The translations under genes were made by a program, and so were the position numbers. A stretch of 41,490 nt of DNA from Cupriavidus sp. UYMMa02A. Its GTDB lineage: Bacteria; Pseudomonadota; Gammaproteobacteria; Burkholderiales; Burkholderiaceae. Position 1 is the stretch's first letter; each line of letters starts with the position of its first letter. The stretch is taken from NCBI GenBank assembly GCA_001725945.1, contig LRMT01000298.1, positions 1 through 41,490 on the forward strand, written 5' to 3'. Below are positions 27,823 to 37,940 of this stretch, piece by piece. The notes under the pieces were generated by a model. The model was given only the letters and a program-made list of their open reading frames with translations, had not been told where the DNA came from and did not search any database.

Positions 27823-27893
27823 TGAAAGTGCCTAGATTAGTGAAAACCTCGCTGACTTTCAAAAATATGGTACTTTCAACGCATGCTGAAAGT
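27823..27893. promoter_or_regulatory. Four heptamer half-sites (TGAAAGT/ACTTTCA), probable AbiEi operators
   Basis: Half-sites at 27823 (TGAAAGT), 27855 (ACTTTCA), 27872 (ACTTTCA) and 27887 (TGAAAGT) make two inverted pairs. The second pair spans the start codon at 27883. AbiEi antitoxins are known to repress their own operon by binding inverted repeats at the promoter, so autoregulation is likely. Confidence 0.65.
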
Positions 27894-28971
27894 CCCTTTT
27901 CCAATGAAAGAAGCTGAGACCCGCGCTGGCGAGGTGTTGCGACAGCTACTTGAGAGCATCCCGGTCCTCCAGGTAGAAGGCATCGAAGCAGCAGCGGAGG
28001 CCGAAGTCAGCGACTGGCAGCCGAACCTGGTCGCTCGGATTCTTGTGGACGGCCAGCAGCATCTGCTCATCTGCGAGTTCAAGTCGAACGGCCAACCGCG
28101 GTATGCCCGTTCGGCTCTGCTTGAGTTGTGTAACTACGTCGCCCAGCGAGCATCGCAGGCGACGCCCGTCTTTATGGCGCCCTATATCTCACCGGCTGTG
28201 AGGGAGTTATGCATCGAAAAGGACGTCGGTTATGTTGATCTCGCAGGGAACATTAGGATCACCTTCGGCGGTGTATTCATCGAGCGCACGGTGGCAACCA
28301 AGCCCGCGGTCGAAGAACGTGAACTGAAGTCGCTGTTCAAGCCGAAGTCGGCTCAAGTTCTACGCATGATGCTGCGTGAGCCTGGTCGTGCATGGCGCGT
28401 TACCGAGTTGTCGGAAGCCGCCGGAGTCAGCCTGGGGCACGTCAGCAATGTGCGCACCGGTTTGCTCGAGCGGGAATGGGCGAGCGTCTCGAGCAATGGC
28501 CTCGTCCTCTCAAAGCCCGGAACAGTGCTGGACGCATGGCGGGAGAGCTATGCCCCACCGCCGGGCAAGCGGTTGCGGTTCTATACGACATTGCATGGCA
28601 GTGCGCTGGAAGATGCGGCCCGCAACGTGCTCGGTGAACAAGGAGGCCCCGGATTTGCTGCCTTTGCCTCCTTTTCGGCAGGACAGTGGCTTGCACCCTA
28701 TGGGCGAACCGGCACGCATTTCTTCATCGCTGACGAGGACGGCCTACGCAAACTCCAAGCCGCACTGAAGCTCACGTCCTCCTCAAAGGGGGAAAACGTC
28801 GTCGTGACGGTCCCGAAGGACTTGGGCCTACTCGCCGACACGGTTGAACCAGCACGGGGCGCAATCTGCACGAGCCCGGTCCAGACCTACCTTGATCTAT
28901 CCAAGACCGGCGAACGCGGCGCTGAAGCTGCCGAGCACCTGCGCCTAGAATTGCTCCCATGGACAAATTGA
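27883..28971 (+). CDS. AbiEi-type antitoxin/transcriptional regulator, type IV TA
   Basis: 362 residues. The N-terminal part (RAGEVLRQLLESIPVLQVEG; SDWQPNLVARILVDGQQHLLICEFKSNG) has a PD-(D/E)XK-like core with E65-F-K67, as in COG4861/AbiEi_2 proteins. A winged helix follows (KSAQVLRMMLREPGRAWRVTEL, AAGVSLGHVSNVRTGLL), then the C-terminal antitoxin domain (TTLHGSALEDAARNVLGEQG; QTYLDLSKTGERGAEAAEHLR). The AbiE antitoxin represses its operon and counters an AbiEii nucleotidyltransferase toxin without direct binding. The gene is intact, but its partner is cut off after about 20 codons, so it is an orphan. Confidence 0.8.
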   Translation: MLKVPFPMKEAETRAGEVLRQLLESIPVLQVEGIEAAAEAEVSDWQPNLVARILVDGQQHLLICEFKSNGQPRYARSALLELCNYVAQRASQATPVFMAPYISPAVRELCIEKDVGYVDLAGNIRITFGGVFIERTVATKPAVEERELKSLFKPKSAQVLRMMLREPGRAWRVTELSEAAGVSLGHVSNVRTGLLEREWASVSSNGLVLSKPGTVLDAWRESYAPPPGKRLRFYTTLHGSALEDAARNVLGEQGGPGFAAFASFSAGQWLAPYGRTGTHFFIADEDGLRKLQAALKLTSSSKGENVVVTVPKDLGLLADTVEPARGAICTSPVQTYLDLSKTGERGAEAAEHLRLELLPWTN

Positions 28972-29022
28972 ATCCCCAGGAACCGCAGTCGGCCGACGAA
29001 TACGATGACCGAACGACTGCGA
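28960..29022 (+). pseudogene. Truncated partner gene of AbiEi (first 21 codons)
   Basis: An ATG overlapping the AbiEi 3' end by 12 bases opens MDKLNPQEPQSADEYDDR and is cut at 29022 by the Tn3-family inverted repeat. Position and overlap suit the AbiEii toxin gene, but too little is left to prove it. Confidence 0.5.
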
Positions 29023-29066
29023 GGGGTGGCCGGGATTCGAAAAAAATCCGCCACATCTCCGCTAAG
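29023..29066 (+). repeat. Left inverted repeat of second Tn3-family element
   Basis: Matches the reverse complement of 32382-32425 over most positions; overlaps the tnpA stop codon. Confidence 0.85.
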
Positions 29067-32044
29067 CCGCTGATTTGAATACGAAATCGATCGATGGGTC
29101 GAGCGGCGGCACGCGCCGCTGCAGGTTGAGCAGGTAATCGCCGAACCGATTGATGTGCTCGCGCCGGTAAGGCGACAACGCCTTGAGGACTTCGGCATTC
29201 ACCGGGTGCCCGCGCTCCTGCAAATCCTTGAGCTTGCGCGACATCCACTGAACGTTGTGGAGGATGACCATGTTGGCAACCAGCTGGTTGTACTTGATCA
29301 CCTTGCGTTGTTCGTGTCGTAGATTTTCGGCGATGATCCCGTCGCCGCCAAACATCAACCACTGCGCGAAGTCATTGAACTGCTCGCTCTTGTTGGTCGC
29401 GGCGTGAATGGTGCGCCGGAGCTCCGGGTCGTTCAGGTACTTCAGCAAGAACAGCGTGCGGATAACGCGGCCGAGTTCGCGGAACGCGAAGTAAAGCTTG
29501 TTCTTCGTGCTCTCCGAACCCAGCCGGCGCAGGATGGTCGACGGTGTCATTTTGCAGGCCTTGATCGAGACGGCAACGCGCATCATGTCTGGGTAGTGTC
29601 GCTGGATCAGGTCCCAGTCGATGGACCGGCGGCACAGGCGCTCTATATGGTCATATCGCCGGCGCGGTCCGCCTTGTATAGCACCAGGTCCTTGATATTG
29701 CGCATTCGCGGCATCAGGTTGATGCCCAGCAGGTAGGACAGACCAAACACCGGCCCACTCTGCGCCTGAGTGTCACCGTGAATGGTATCCGGTTGGATCT
29801 CAGAGCCATTTTTGATGAGGCCATCCAGGATGTACACCGCCTCATGCACGCCGCACGGAATGAAGTTGCTGAAGAGCGCGATGTACATGTCGGAACATGG
29901 TAGTAGCCAATCCCGCCATACCCGCCATAACGGATGTGATACTCCGACAGCAGATTCTGCTCATACAGAGTCCACTTCGTTCCATCCGCGGACGCGCGTT
30001 TGCCACTGCCCCAGTATTTCGGTAGCGCGAATTGATTGTATGCGTTGATGACCTTGACGATAGTCTTGTCGAGCCGTTCCTCCGTGACGTGACGCAGGTT
30101 CAGCCAGGCAATTTGCTTGCGGCTCAGCCCCTTGACGGATCGTGCCGTCTGGCTCGGCCCCAGATTGCAGCCGTAGCAGAACAGCGTGCAGATTACTCGC
30201 TTGCGAGGGTCATCGAGCTTGGCATCGAAGCCGGACAATGGACCGAACAGCCTATGCAGATTTAGCCATTGCTCCGTTTCGGTCAGCACGTCAAGGATGC
30301 TGATCTGCGGCATCGATGCGGTGATGGCCTGGTCGATCAGCATCATGTTGGGCGGGTCAGGCGCCTTGCCGGGCCGGTGGATGATCAGCCCCTGTTCTCC
30401 AAACTCAATGCCGTCGTTCTCGGGGAAGTTGGCATCCACCTCCTCGAGGGCCGTGCTCAGTTTGTCCGATAGTGTTTTGACGAAGCTCTTGCCATCCGTT
30501 TGCAGGCCAACGATGTCACAGTAATGCGGTAACTCCCTTTCGAACACCTCCGCGGATACCTGATGGAGGCGGAAATCGTCGAAGCGGTCGCTGCCCTCCA
30601 CGTAAAGATCGCCCGAGTTCAGCTCACGCATGACCTGATCGAACACGCACAGCTCAAAGTACCTGCGATGGAGCAGCCGACTACTCAGGCCGTCCGGAAA
30701 GATGGCCTTTTCCCACTTGGCCGGGAGCCAGTCGAGCGGAAGGTTCAGCAGATCGTCGTCAGTGAGTTGTAGATATTCGCGGTGCGAGGCCCGGAAGCCC
30801 CGTATCCAGGCCAGCGCCACCAGGACCGTCTTGTCCTGCGAACTGGATCTGAGCGGCAAGACCTCAAGGCACTGAAAGAGCAGGGAGCGCTGCTGGCGGT
30901 ACGGCGCGAGCATGAATGGAAGATCGAAGTTGCCAGCGTACGCGATATGCTCATTGCAGCGGGCAAGCGCACCTGCTGCATCGTTACCGAGGACCTCACG
31001 CACCTTATCCAGCCGGAAGATATCGGCAATACCGTCATCCTCCAGAACCTGTAGCACATCACGTAACTGGCTGACCAGGTCTTCCAAGGAGTCGGCATGC
31101 GCGAGCTGATATTGCTGCAGTCGGGTCCTGGCGAGGCCCTCGAGCTTGCGCATGACCTTGATGAAAATTTCGGCCACATCGTCGAGCGCCTTCTGCAACT
31201 GCGCATGAATAAAGAGCACTGCTAAAGTGAATCGTTTGGCTGGCTTGAGCGACTTAAGCTCAGCAATGTCAAGCGCCCGGGCCTCCGTCACCAGTTGCGT
31301 GCGTTTGGACACGGAAAGCAACGCTGGTGCCTGTGGAAGACCGTCGGCCAGGGTTCGCAGGGACTGGATGTGTTTGAGGAAGCTTGCGATTTCGCGTGCG
31401 GCGGGGCGCTTGGGCTCGCGCTTGAGCTGGTCCCAACCAGATTGATCGCCCTGACCGCTAAACAACGCCTCAATCCGAGCGATCTGCGAGCCATCGAGGG
31501 CGTCAGCGATCGCACGATAGATGGCTTCATTGCATCGGCTGCGGGCCTGGGTGGCCAATCGGTGAAGACTGGCTAATGGGGGCAGTTCGCACCGTAGCCG
31601 GATCAGCTCTTCAATCAACACGTTGATGATGTCGGGCAATTCGACCTTGGTGTGCGCTGCATCGGTTGCGATCGTCTCCAGCCATTTCAGCGTGTTGGCG
31701 TCGACCGGCCGAATGTGGAGATACCCGCGTAGCAACTTCTGATGGCGGGAGCGGGTGCCAGAGGCATCGTAGCGCTTGACGGTTGCGCGGGGCAGGGCAG
31801 AGGTTCGCAGTGCTGCGCGCACGTGATCGATCACGATAGGTGGCACGTCAACCAGCATGGGGAAGTAGCCAAGGCGCTGCAGCAGTTTGAGCTGCACGAG
31901 AATCAGGACAGTCGTTGAGGTGCGACGGGACTGGCTGCGCGCGAAGCGGATCTCGGTCGGTGTCGGCGTGAACACAGCGTCGAGTTCGGCAGCGGTAAAC
32001 TCAGCCGGCAGCGTCGGATAGGCGGTATCGTGGATTTGGGGCAT
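29062..32044 (-). CDS. tnpA: Tn3-family transposase, two one-base frameshifts
   Basis: About 994 residues in three frames. The first (32044 to about 29900) starts MPQIHDTAYPTLPAEFTAAEL and includes the DUF4158-like N-terminus and KYWGSGKRASADGTKW with the first catalytic Asp. The second (29888-29643) has MYIALFSNFIPCGVHEAVYI, IHGDTQAQSGPVFGLSYLLG (second Asp). The third (to 29062) has NKLYFAFRELGRVIRTLFLL, NKSEQFNDFAQWLMFGG and VILHNVQWMSRKL; the third catalytic residue is in this part. One T lost from ttt at about 29894 (YYHVSDMYI) and one from tt at about 29654 (GDYDHIERLCRR) explain both breaks. Confidence 0.85.
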
Positions 32045-32381
32045 TCTTAGCGCCGCACAACGTCCAGCTTGATGCGCCCCAGGTACCGGACCTCGTCATC
32101 GTTGCAGATTGTCCTGTCTCCCTTTGCAGCAGCCAAGGTCTACCCCCTGTCCTCTAAAATCGCTCCCTCCCTTGGGTCCGATATTGGAGACCCTCGAGCA
32201 GCGTGCCTGCCAGGAGGTGGAATTTGCCAGCCATCAATGACAGATCAACGGGCCAAGGGCTCCAGACTTCAGCCTCATCTTTGCCGCAGTACCGTTTTGT
32301 CCGCTTTAAGCAATTTTGGCTGTCTCTGGTCAGTGCAGGATGGGCACTGGGAAGTGCTAGATTCTCTCGATAAATCAAAGA
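32045..32381. other. Non-coding part of second Tn3-family element
   Basis: Lies between the transposase start and the right inverted repeat. The plus-strand frame that crosses it into the AraC fragment is not a real N-terminus. No resolvase gene and no clear res site is seen. Confidence 0.5.
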
Positions 32382-32425
32382 GTTGCCAGAGATGTGGCGG
32401 ATATTTTGCGAATCCCGGCCGGCCC
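32382..32425 (-). repeat. Right inverted repeat of second Tn3-family element
   Basis: Shares GGCCGGGATTCG and ATCCGCCACATCTC with the left end; the outermost bases GGGCC differ from GGGGT, so this end may be impaired. Confidence 0.8.
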
Positions 32426-33439
32426 TCAGGTGCACGCGGAGCCTCCCAAGATGACCTCCTCGCTTGGGCGTCAATCGATAGCGGGCTGCTGGAAACGTCG
32501 AGAGCGCGGGTCAGCCTGAAACAGTTCTCTCGGCTCTATGGCGGCATCGTTACTGCGCTGGAGGACGAGGTGCTTGGTCTTCACGGCCAGCCAACACGCC
32601 CTGGTTCCGTGGAGGTGCTCTGTCGGACTGGCGTAACCACGTCGGTCTTTGCCGACTGCGCCTGCGTTGTCGCCCGGGGCTGCAACGCCGTACTTGGCGG
32701 TTTCAAGGTGGAGTGCGCTTCCGAGGGCCGTGAACTGCAAATTTCCTTCAAGGAGCGACAGGCGCTCGTTGGTGATCGACAGTTGGGGTATGAGGTGATT
32801 TTGCTCACGATTTACGCGGTCATGTCCTGGCTCGTCGGGCAGCGGTTACCCATCGTCTTCGCTGATTTTCCTTGTCCGGTGCCTCGCCAAATGCTTGAGT
32901 TGCGCAGTCTCTTGGCGGGAACAATCCGATTCAATCAACCGCATGCGGCCTTACGATTTTCCGGGCAGGCCAGCAGTCTCCACATCGTTCGCAGCGCTGA
33001 AGAAATACCTAGATTCATTCGTCGTGCCCCTGCCAGCTTTATTGAGGCGCTGCTAGTACGAGACTCTTTTGCATTTGAGGTCAGGCGAATGCTTCAGCAG
33101 ACTTTGCCAGCGCTTTTGTCATTGGTGCAGGTCGCGGAGCGCCTGGCCGTATCGCCTCGAACCTTACATCGCAAGCTAGAAGCCGCAGGGACAAGTTTTC
33201 AGGAAATTAAGGATGAGTTGCGCCGTGACGTGGCACTGCATTTACTAACCCGAGGTTCAACACCGCTCAAACAAATAGCCACGAATCTCGGATTTTCAGA
33301 TCAAGCAACCTTTCAGCGGGCTTTTGTGGAATGGACTGGCCTCCCGCCCGGCGAATATCGTAGGCTGACGCAGCGCCGCGTTAAGCCAATACGTACTGTT
33401 GATGGTGAGTGCCAACGATGGCGCTGCTATGGAGCATAG
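32426..33439 (+). pseudogene. AraC-family regulator, 5' end removed by transposon
   Basis: After the inverted repeat the frame reads SGLLETSRARVSLKQFSRLYGG, LEDEVLGLHGQPTRPGSVEVLCR, the arabinose-binding-like domain of AraC regulators of the OruR type. The C-terminus has both helix-turn-helix motifs: SLVQVAERLAVSPRTLHRKL and PLKQIATNLGFSDQATFQRAF, ending EWTGLPPGEYRR. The first about 30 residues of the family are missing. A plus-strand ATG at 32069 inside the element leaves the frame open, so a chimeric protein could be made, but the element-derived part has no AraC features. Confidence 0.75.
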
Positions 33440-33534
33440 ACCTGGCGATTTCACCATATCGAACTGACCGACCATAGCGGCAAGCCCAGTTCCCGCAGGG
33501 ATTACCCTTTTCGAACCGGGCGGGCGGCCACACC

Positions 33535-35741
33535 CTACGCGCCGGTGGCCTCGATCAGTGCGTTGTAATGCTGCTCATCTTTCTCCTTCAAGGCGTTCAG
33601 GACACGGTCTACCATATCTCGCGCCATTGCCGGGAAATCGGAATACTGGAGCATGCGGAGCGTTGACTGGCTGTGTGAGCCTTCATCGGCAAAGCGACCT
33701 ATCGCTGCTCTTGTTTCCTCGTCATCAATGAGAAGGTATAGCTTCTGTTGGAAGCTACCGGAAGCGGGAAGGCGAAAGCGAGATACATCTCCAGGAACCT
33801 GCGGATCAGATTCGGGCAGTGCATGTACGAATCGGTGTCTTGGCTGGTACTGCTACGAATCTTTGATAGGCAATGAAACACGTAGTGATAGTCTGACCGG
33901 AATTTTGTCAGATGAGCCGGCAGTGCGACCAACTCGCTACGTGTCTCGCTATGGCGATGCATCAGGTAGCCGGCATGATCTTTCTTGAACTTGGGGCCAC
34001 CAGCCCACTCCTGCTTTACAGCATTGAAGAATTCGGAATTGTGCGTGGACAGGAAAAGCTGTTTGCACTCGGCGCACTGTTTCAAGAGCAGGTAGGCCAC
34101 ATCAAAGATGTGATTCGCGTCGAGACTGCATATTGGATCATCAATAAAGACAATCGTGTCTGACAGCGATTGACCATTCTGTTTCAGACTGACGAGGAAG
34201 TACGCGAGCGACACGGCCGTCCGCTCTCCGTCACTCAGATTGGTCGCCAGTTGCCCCGATCGCATGAACCGCAATTTCCCATCTTCGGCCTGTTCAACGG
34301 ACACCCTAGTGCCAAGAATTTTTTGGAGCAACGCATTGACTTCATTGGCTGCGACGGAACTCTTTTGCAGTTCTTGCTGAGCGTTCTCCAACGCGTCACG
34401 AATGCGACGGCCCACTTTCTCGACCCTGGCCATATGCGCCTCAGCTTTACCCAGCGACTCCATTTGCGCTGCGGCCTCGGGGTCTAGCATGTAGCGGGCT
34501 GCGTAGTGATGCTTGACCTGATCGGCGGCCTTCTTCTGCACCGCGCCGATAGCATTGCAAGCATCATTGTGCTCCGTCACCAGCGCGCCGAGTTGCGCAC
34601 CCATCGCCACCAAGTCCTTCAATCGGTCGTCGGCCACTTTCAGTAATTCGACTTCCGCTTCCATGCTTTCCAACTTCTGCTTAAGCTGGTCGCGCCAAGC
34701 TTGTCTGATCTCGCGTTCCGACTCATACCAACGCAGCATCGCTTCGGTAACAAGCTTCAGCCGCTCGCGAACAGCCGGCACCCATTCCCTCTCATGCGGC
34801 ACGGATGGAAGTCCTTCTGGCCTCTCCAAGTCATTGATTGCCGAGGTTATGGCTGCGTGCTGTCGCTGATACTCGTCGGAGAAATGCCTTGCGTATTCCT
34901 CCAAGGCATTGCTGGCATCGTTCCCACAAAATGCGCAGTTAGTCCCATGCTCGTGAAAGCGCAAGCCGTAGCGAACCCAATCGCTAAGGTCACGGCTTTC
35001 GGCCAATCGCTTCAGAGCGGTCTGCTTTGGCGTCTTGCGCAACAGATCCACGAAGTCTGCGGCCTCCGGCAATCGACTAGGCAAACGGAGCGGATTCGAG
35101 AGCAAGCGAAATTGCTCCTGGCTTCGCGCCGAAGAGATAGCAGTCTGCAGCGTCGTTTCGTCCAGCAGATAGTCTTGCTCGCGCCCCTCGATACTGGATG
35201 CGATGCCCTTTAGGTCCGGACTGCGGAACGCGCGGATACCTAGTGCGGTGCCGCATGCGCTCGCCAAGTCGGTAGCCAGCTTCTCCCTGATCTTTGACGC
35301 ATCCCCGTGAGACTTCTTCGCGGTGCGGTAGACTTCAGCAACGCGCTCGCGTCTGCCATTAAGCTGGGTGATGCGATTGGTCAAGCGAATGTTATCGCTA
35401 CCAACGATGAACAACGCAGGCGCTGACGTGTGTTGGTCGCTCAGGTTGTCTTCGATGAAGTCGCGGTTGAATACGCGAACGTGAACCCGGTTCTGGTCAT
35501 CTTTGTTTCGCGTGTCGAGTTGACCGCCGCCCTCTCGGCCAAAACGAGCATAGGCACCTTCCGGCAAGCGCGACGGGCCGCCAGCGCAGAGAAGCCCAAC
35601 CACGCGCGATAGCGTTGTCTTCCCCGATGCGTTCCAACCATATATCAGGTTGTACCTTACAAAATCCGGTAGTTGGACTGACTTACTGCTATAGCCGTCC
35701 AGTACAGCGGCACGGCTGACCCCATCAATGGTTTTGAGCAT
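33535..35741 (-). CDS. Zinc-hook AAA_13 ATPase, RloC/PrrC anticodon-nuclease type (one frameshift)
   Basis: About 735 residues after one A is restored at about 33758, which continues YLAFAFPLP as SFQQKLYLLIDDEETR...GRFADEGSHS and ends LIEATGA at 33535. Walker A is GWNASGKTT (35-43), a CAFC pair (269-272) sits in the coiled coil as in the RloC zinc hook, then the signature LSDGERTAVSLAYFL and Walker B TIVFIDDPICSLD. RloC and PrrC are ATP-gated nucleases that cut tRNA anticodons when host DNA-protection is disturbed. I cannot show the nuclease triad by eye, so RNA cutting is inferred. It is not linked to a restriction system in this window. Confidence 0.75.
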
Positions 35742-35828
35742 GGTTGGCTGCTTGTCGTTTTACGCGCACCGGCAATTTGCGCTGCGGATCATTCTATCGC
35801 CAATCCAATCCATTTCCGCATGGCAAAC

Positions 35829-35851
35829 AAAAAGGGCACCGGGCTGGTGCC
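35829..35851 (-). terminator. Rho-independent terminator, minus strand
   Basis: Stem GGCACC/GGTGCC followed on the minus strand by CTTTTT. It lies between the integrase remnant and the AAA_13 gene. Confidence 0.65.
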
Positions 35852-35907
35852 ATTCGTCAAGCCACAGCTGCAAGGCTGCTACGCCATGGCCGCACAGAAC
35901 GGCAAAC

Positions 35908-35941
35908 AAAAAGGCGCGGCCCTCCGAAGATGCGCCGCGCC
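35908..35941 (-). terminator. Rho-independent terminator of the integrase gene
   Basis: Stem GGCGCGGC/GCCGCGCC followed on the minus strand by TTTTTG, 26 bases after the integrase stop. It shares the 14-base flank GGCAAACAAAAAGG with the terminator at 35829-35851. Confidence 0.8.
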
Positions 35942-35966
35942 CAATTCCATTTGCTCAGGGGCCAGT

Positions 35967-36865
35967 CTAGCCCACCTTCGCAGCGATGCTCTCCGCCGTG
36001 GGCCGTGCATAATCCTGAAGCATTTGAAGCGAGCGGTGTCCGCTGACCTGCGACACCTCGACCAAGTTAGCCCCATCTCCAGCATCCGCGATACCGCCTC
36101 GCGGCGGAGGTCGTGGAACCGTAGCCCATCGATTCCAGCACGCTCGCGGCAGGCGACCCACGCCCGGCTTCAGCGAACGGCTCCTCATCCCGTTCAGTAC
36201 CCGTTTGCCGTCTCGCGGCATCGTGGCCAGCACTTCGACAGCCCGACTGGACGCGCCCCAGTTTCGATGGCCAGCAGGATTGCCGCACGCAAGTGTTTGC
36301 TCCGGCTCCGCTCGCTGCTCGCCAAGATGCGATCCAGCTCACCCGCCTGCAAGCGACGGGTCCGCGCGGCTGGCATCTTGGGTCGCTTGCTTGCAGTCGG
36401 GAATGTCCACGCCTTTCTCTTCACGCGCCCCGTTGATGGCCGCATATAGGAGAGTCATCTCCCGCAGGACCGTACCGGGCTTGACTTGCTTCAGGCGCTT
36501 GTCTCGTCATGTGGACAACGCTGCCTTTAGGTCAGCCCGCTTCGTGTTGACGAACGGCTCCGCGAGCCACAGGTCAATCTTCATCGCGGGTAGGTCGCCC
36601 GACTTCTGGAGTGGGGTGGCCTCGTCCAGGTAGCTGGTCAGGATGTCCGCGAGGGTGACGAACTCGGCCTGAGACGGGGAGGGAGGTGCGGCGGGCTTCA
36701 GGTCGTCCGGTAGTTCACCGATGTCGAACGCCCGTTCCACCTTCCGGACGAACGCCTTGGCGTCGGCGAGGTTGGTAAGGGTTTTGTTGCGTCCGGGAAG
36801 CCTTTGCGGCGTAGCGCGTAGCTGGTGGTCCCGTTCTTGTTCAAACGCTTGGTGATGACACCCAT
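35967..36865 (-). pseudogene. Tyrosine recombinase/phage integrase, pseudogene
   Basis: Starts at ATG 36865 (MGVITKRLNKNGTTSYALRR). Later frames give NKTLTNLADAKAFVRKVERA, FVTLADILTSYLDEATPLQK, LKQVKPGTVLREMTLLYAAING and LQAGELDRILASSERSRSKH. The C-terminal motifs HDLRREAVSRMLEMG and VSQVSGHRSLQMLQDYARPT hold HxxR, GHR and the nucleophile Tyr. Between IETGAR and RAVEVLATMPRDG the sequence jumps, removing the region after the first catalytic Arg, and at least four frame changes are present. It cannot make an active enzyme. It marks the edge of an old integrated element. Confidence 0.8.
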
Positions 36866-36879
36866 GATCTCTCTCTAGG

Positions 36880-37131
36880 TTAGAGCGAGGCTTGCTGCTG
36901 AGAGACGAGGCGGAACGTCATCGCGTCTCGCCTGCGTCCAACTGGAGTGAGAAGGGCATCCGGACCAATGCCTATCGGTGGTGGCCGCTCCCCTGCTAAG
37001 TCGGTTCCCGTGCCATGCATTCTTCCTTCGCCTGCTACATGACCGTGTCGCCCGATGACGCGACGCCTCTCTCGACGATCGAACGACCGCTTGCTGATTG
37101 GAGCTGCCATGTGAATGTCTCGGCGACGCAT
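36880..37131 (-). CDS. Hypothetical small protein upstream of the integrase
   Basis: 83 residues (MRRRDIHMAAPISKRSFDRR...TFRLVSQQQASL), basic, no known motif, ending 15 bases before the integrase start. Its place suits an excisionase or a small element-borne regulator, but no helix-turn-helix is evident. An overlapping frame of similar length exists, so confidence is low. Confidence 0.35.
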   Translation of the reverse strand: MRRRDIHMAAPISKRSFDRRERRRVIGRHGHVAGEGRMHGTGTDLAGERPPPIGIGPDALLTPVGRRRDAMTFRLVSQQQASL

Positions 37132-37265
37132 CGGACGAGACCCCCTTCATGGCCGGGTGCGGCCCGACGCCGAGCACAACCGAGCGTTCCTCCTGAACCG
37201 GTCCGCGTAGGGCCGTAGCCGATCTCCAGTTGCCCTTCGACTCAATGCAGACTCGACTGCCACTT

Positions 37266-37550
37266 TCAAGCGTAGAACGACCATCCGGTCGACTGAATCC
37301 GCGCGTAACTGTCCAAATGTTCCAATATCAAGGACTTACAGAAATCCGCCAAGTCTGAGGTTGTTGTTTCAGAGCTGAAACGTTTACGCCAATTTTCCCT
37401 CGCCGGGATCTCCGCCTCGCGCAGATAGTGCCCGCTCATAAGCCTTCCTTCAACCTTGGTACGCAATCTGCGTGCAACGCGATGGTCCTCCGCCGTCGGC
37501 GATGACTGGCCGAATTCGTCAGGGAACGGGCGAATCCCTAACCTAGTCAT
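37266..37550 (-). CDS. Hypothetical protein, 94 residues
   Basis: The frame reads MTRLGIRPFPDEFGQSSPTA, HRVARRLRTKVEGRLMSGHY and LADFCKSLILEHLDSYARIQ. It is helical in its second half, with no signal peptide. Divergent from the secreted-repeat gene at 37581 with a 30-base gap, so their promoters would overlap. No family recognised. Confidence 0.4.
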   Translation of the reverse strand: MTRLGIRPFPDEFGQSSPTAEDHRVARRLRTKVEGRLMSGHYLREAEIPARENWRKRFSSETTTSDLADFCKSLILEHLDSYARIQSTGWSFYA

Positions 37551-37580
37551 TGCGTTCCCGCATTTATGAGGAGACCGATA

Positions 37581-37940
37581 ATGATAAAGACCTTGCTATG
37601 TGTGCTTGCCTGCACCGTCTCCCTTGCAGCGCTAGCAGAGCCGCCGAAGATTGCGAGCGGCATCGTTGCTGATGGCGATGGCATGACGCTCTATACTTTC
37701 GACCGGGATACGGTGCCGGGCAAGAGCGCCTGTACCGGCAGTTGCTCGGCCAACTGGCCGGCTGCGCTCGCAGACTCGAATGACAAGCCGAGCGGCGAAT
37801 GGGGTCTCATCGCCGCTGATCAAGACAGACATCAGTGGACTTATAAGGGGCGTCCGCTCTATCGCTTCTCCGGTGACAAACAGCCTGGCCAGAAGAACGG
37901 CGACGGTTTCGGAGGCGTCTGGCACATCGTAAAGCCCTAG
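37581..37940 (+). CDS. Secreted COG4315/Lipoprotein_15-repeat protein
   Basis: ATG 37581 has GAGGAG nine bases upstream, preferred over ATG 37566. The product has a signal peptide (MIKTLLCVLACTVSLAALAE, cut after the Ala-Leu-Ala) and two copies of the secreted repeat of PF03640: DGMTLYTFDRDTVPGKSACT with CSANWPA, and WTYKGRPLYRFSGDKQPGQK with FGGVWHIVKP. Such proteins are exported to the periplasm and their function is unknown. Intact, 119 residues. Confidence 0.88.
   Translation: MIKTLLCVLACTVSLAALAEPPKIASGIVADGDGMTLYTFDRDTVPGKSACTGSCSANWPAALADSNDKPSGEWGLIAADQDRHQWTYKGRPLYRFSGDKQPGQKNGDGFGGVWHIVKP

Larger units (their letters stand above)
29023..32425 (-). mobile_element. Second Tn3-family insertion sequence, no target duplication
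   Basis: A 3,403-base element. The left end is GGGGTGGCCGGGATTCG... ending CGCTAAG; the right end, read inwards, is GGGCCGGCCGGGATTCG... with ATCCGCCACATCTC shared, giving an imperfect repeat of about 44 bases. It carries only tnpA. The flanks differ (TGCGA left, TCAGG right) and belong to two unrelated genes, an AbiEi partner and an AraC regulator, so adjacent DNA was lost or rearranged after insertion. Confidence 0.85.

Noticed and set aside
32069..32425. N-terminus of the AraC-type frame starting at 32069
   Set aside because: These bases are inside the Tn3-family element, across its right inverted repeat, and encode nothing AraC-like.
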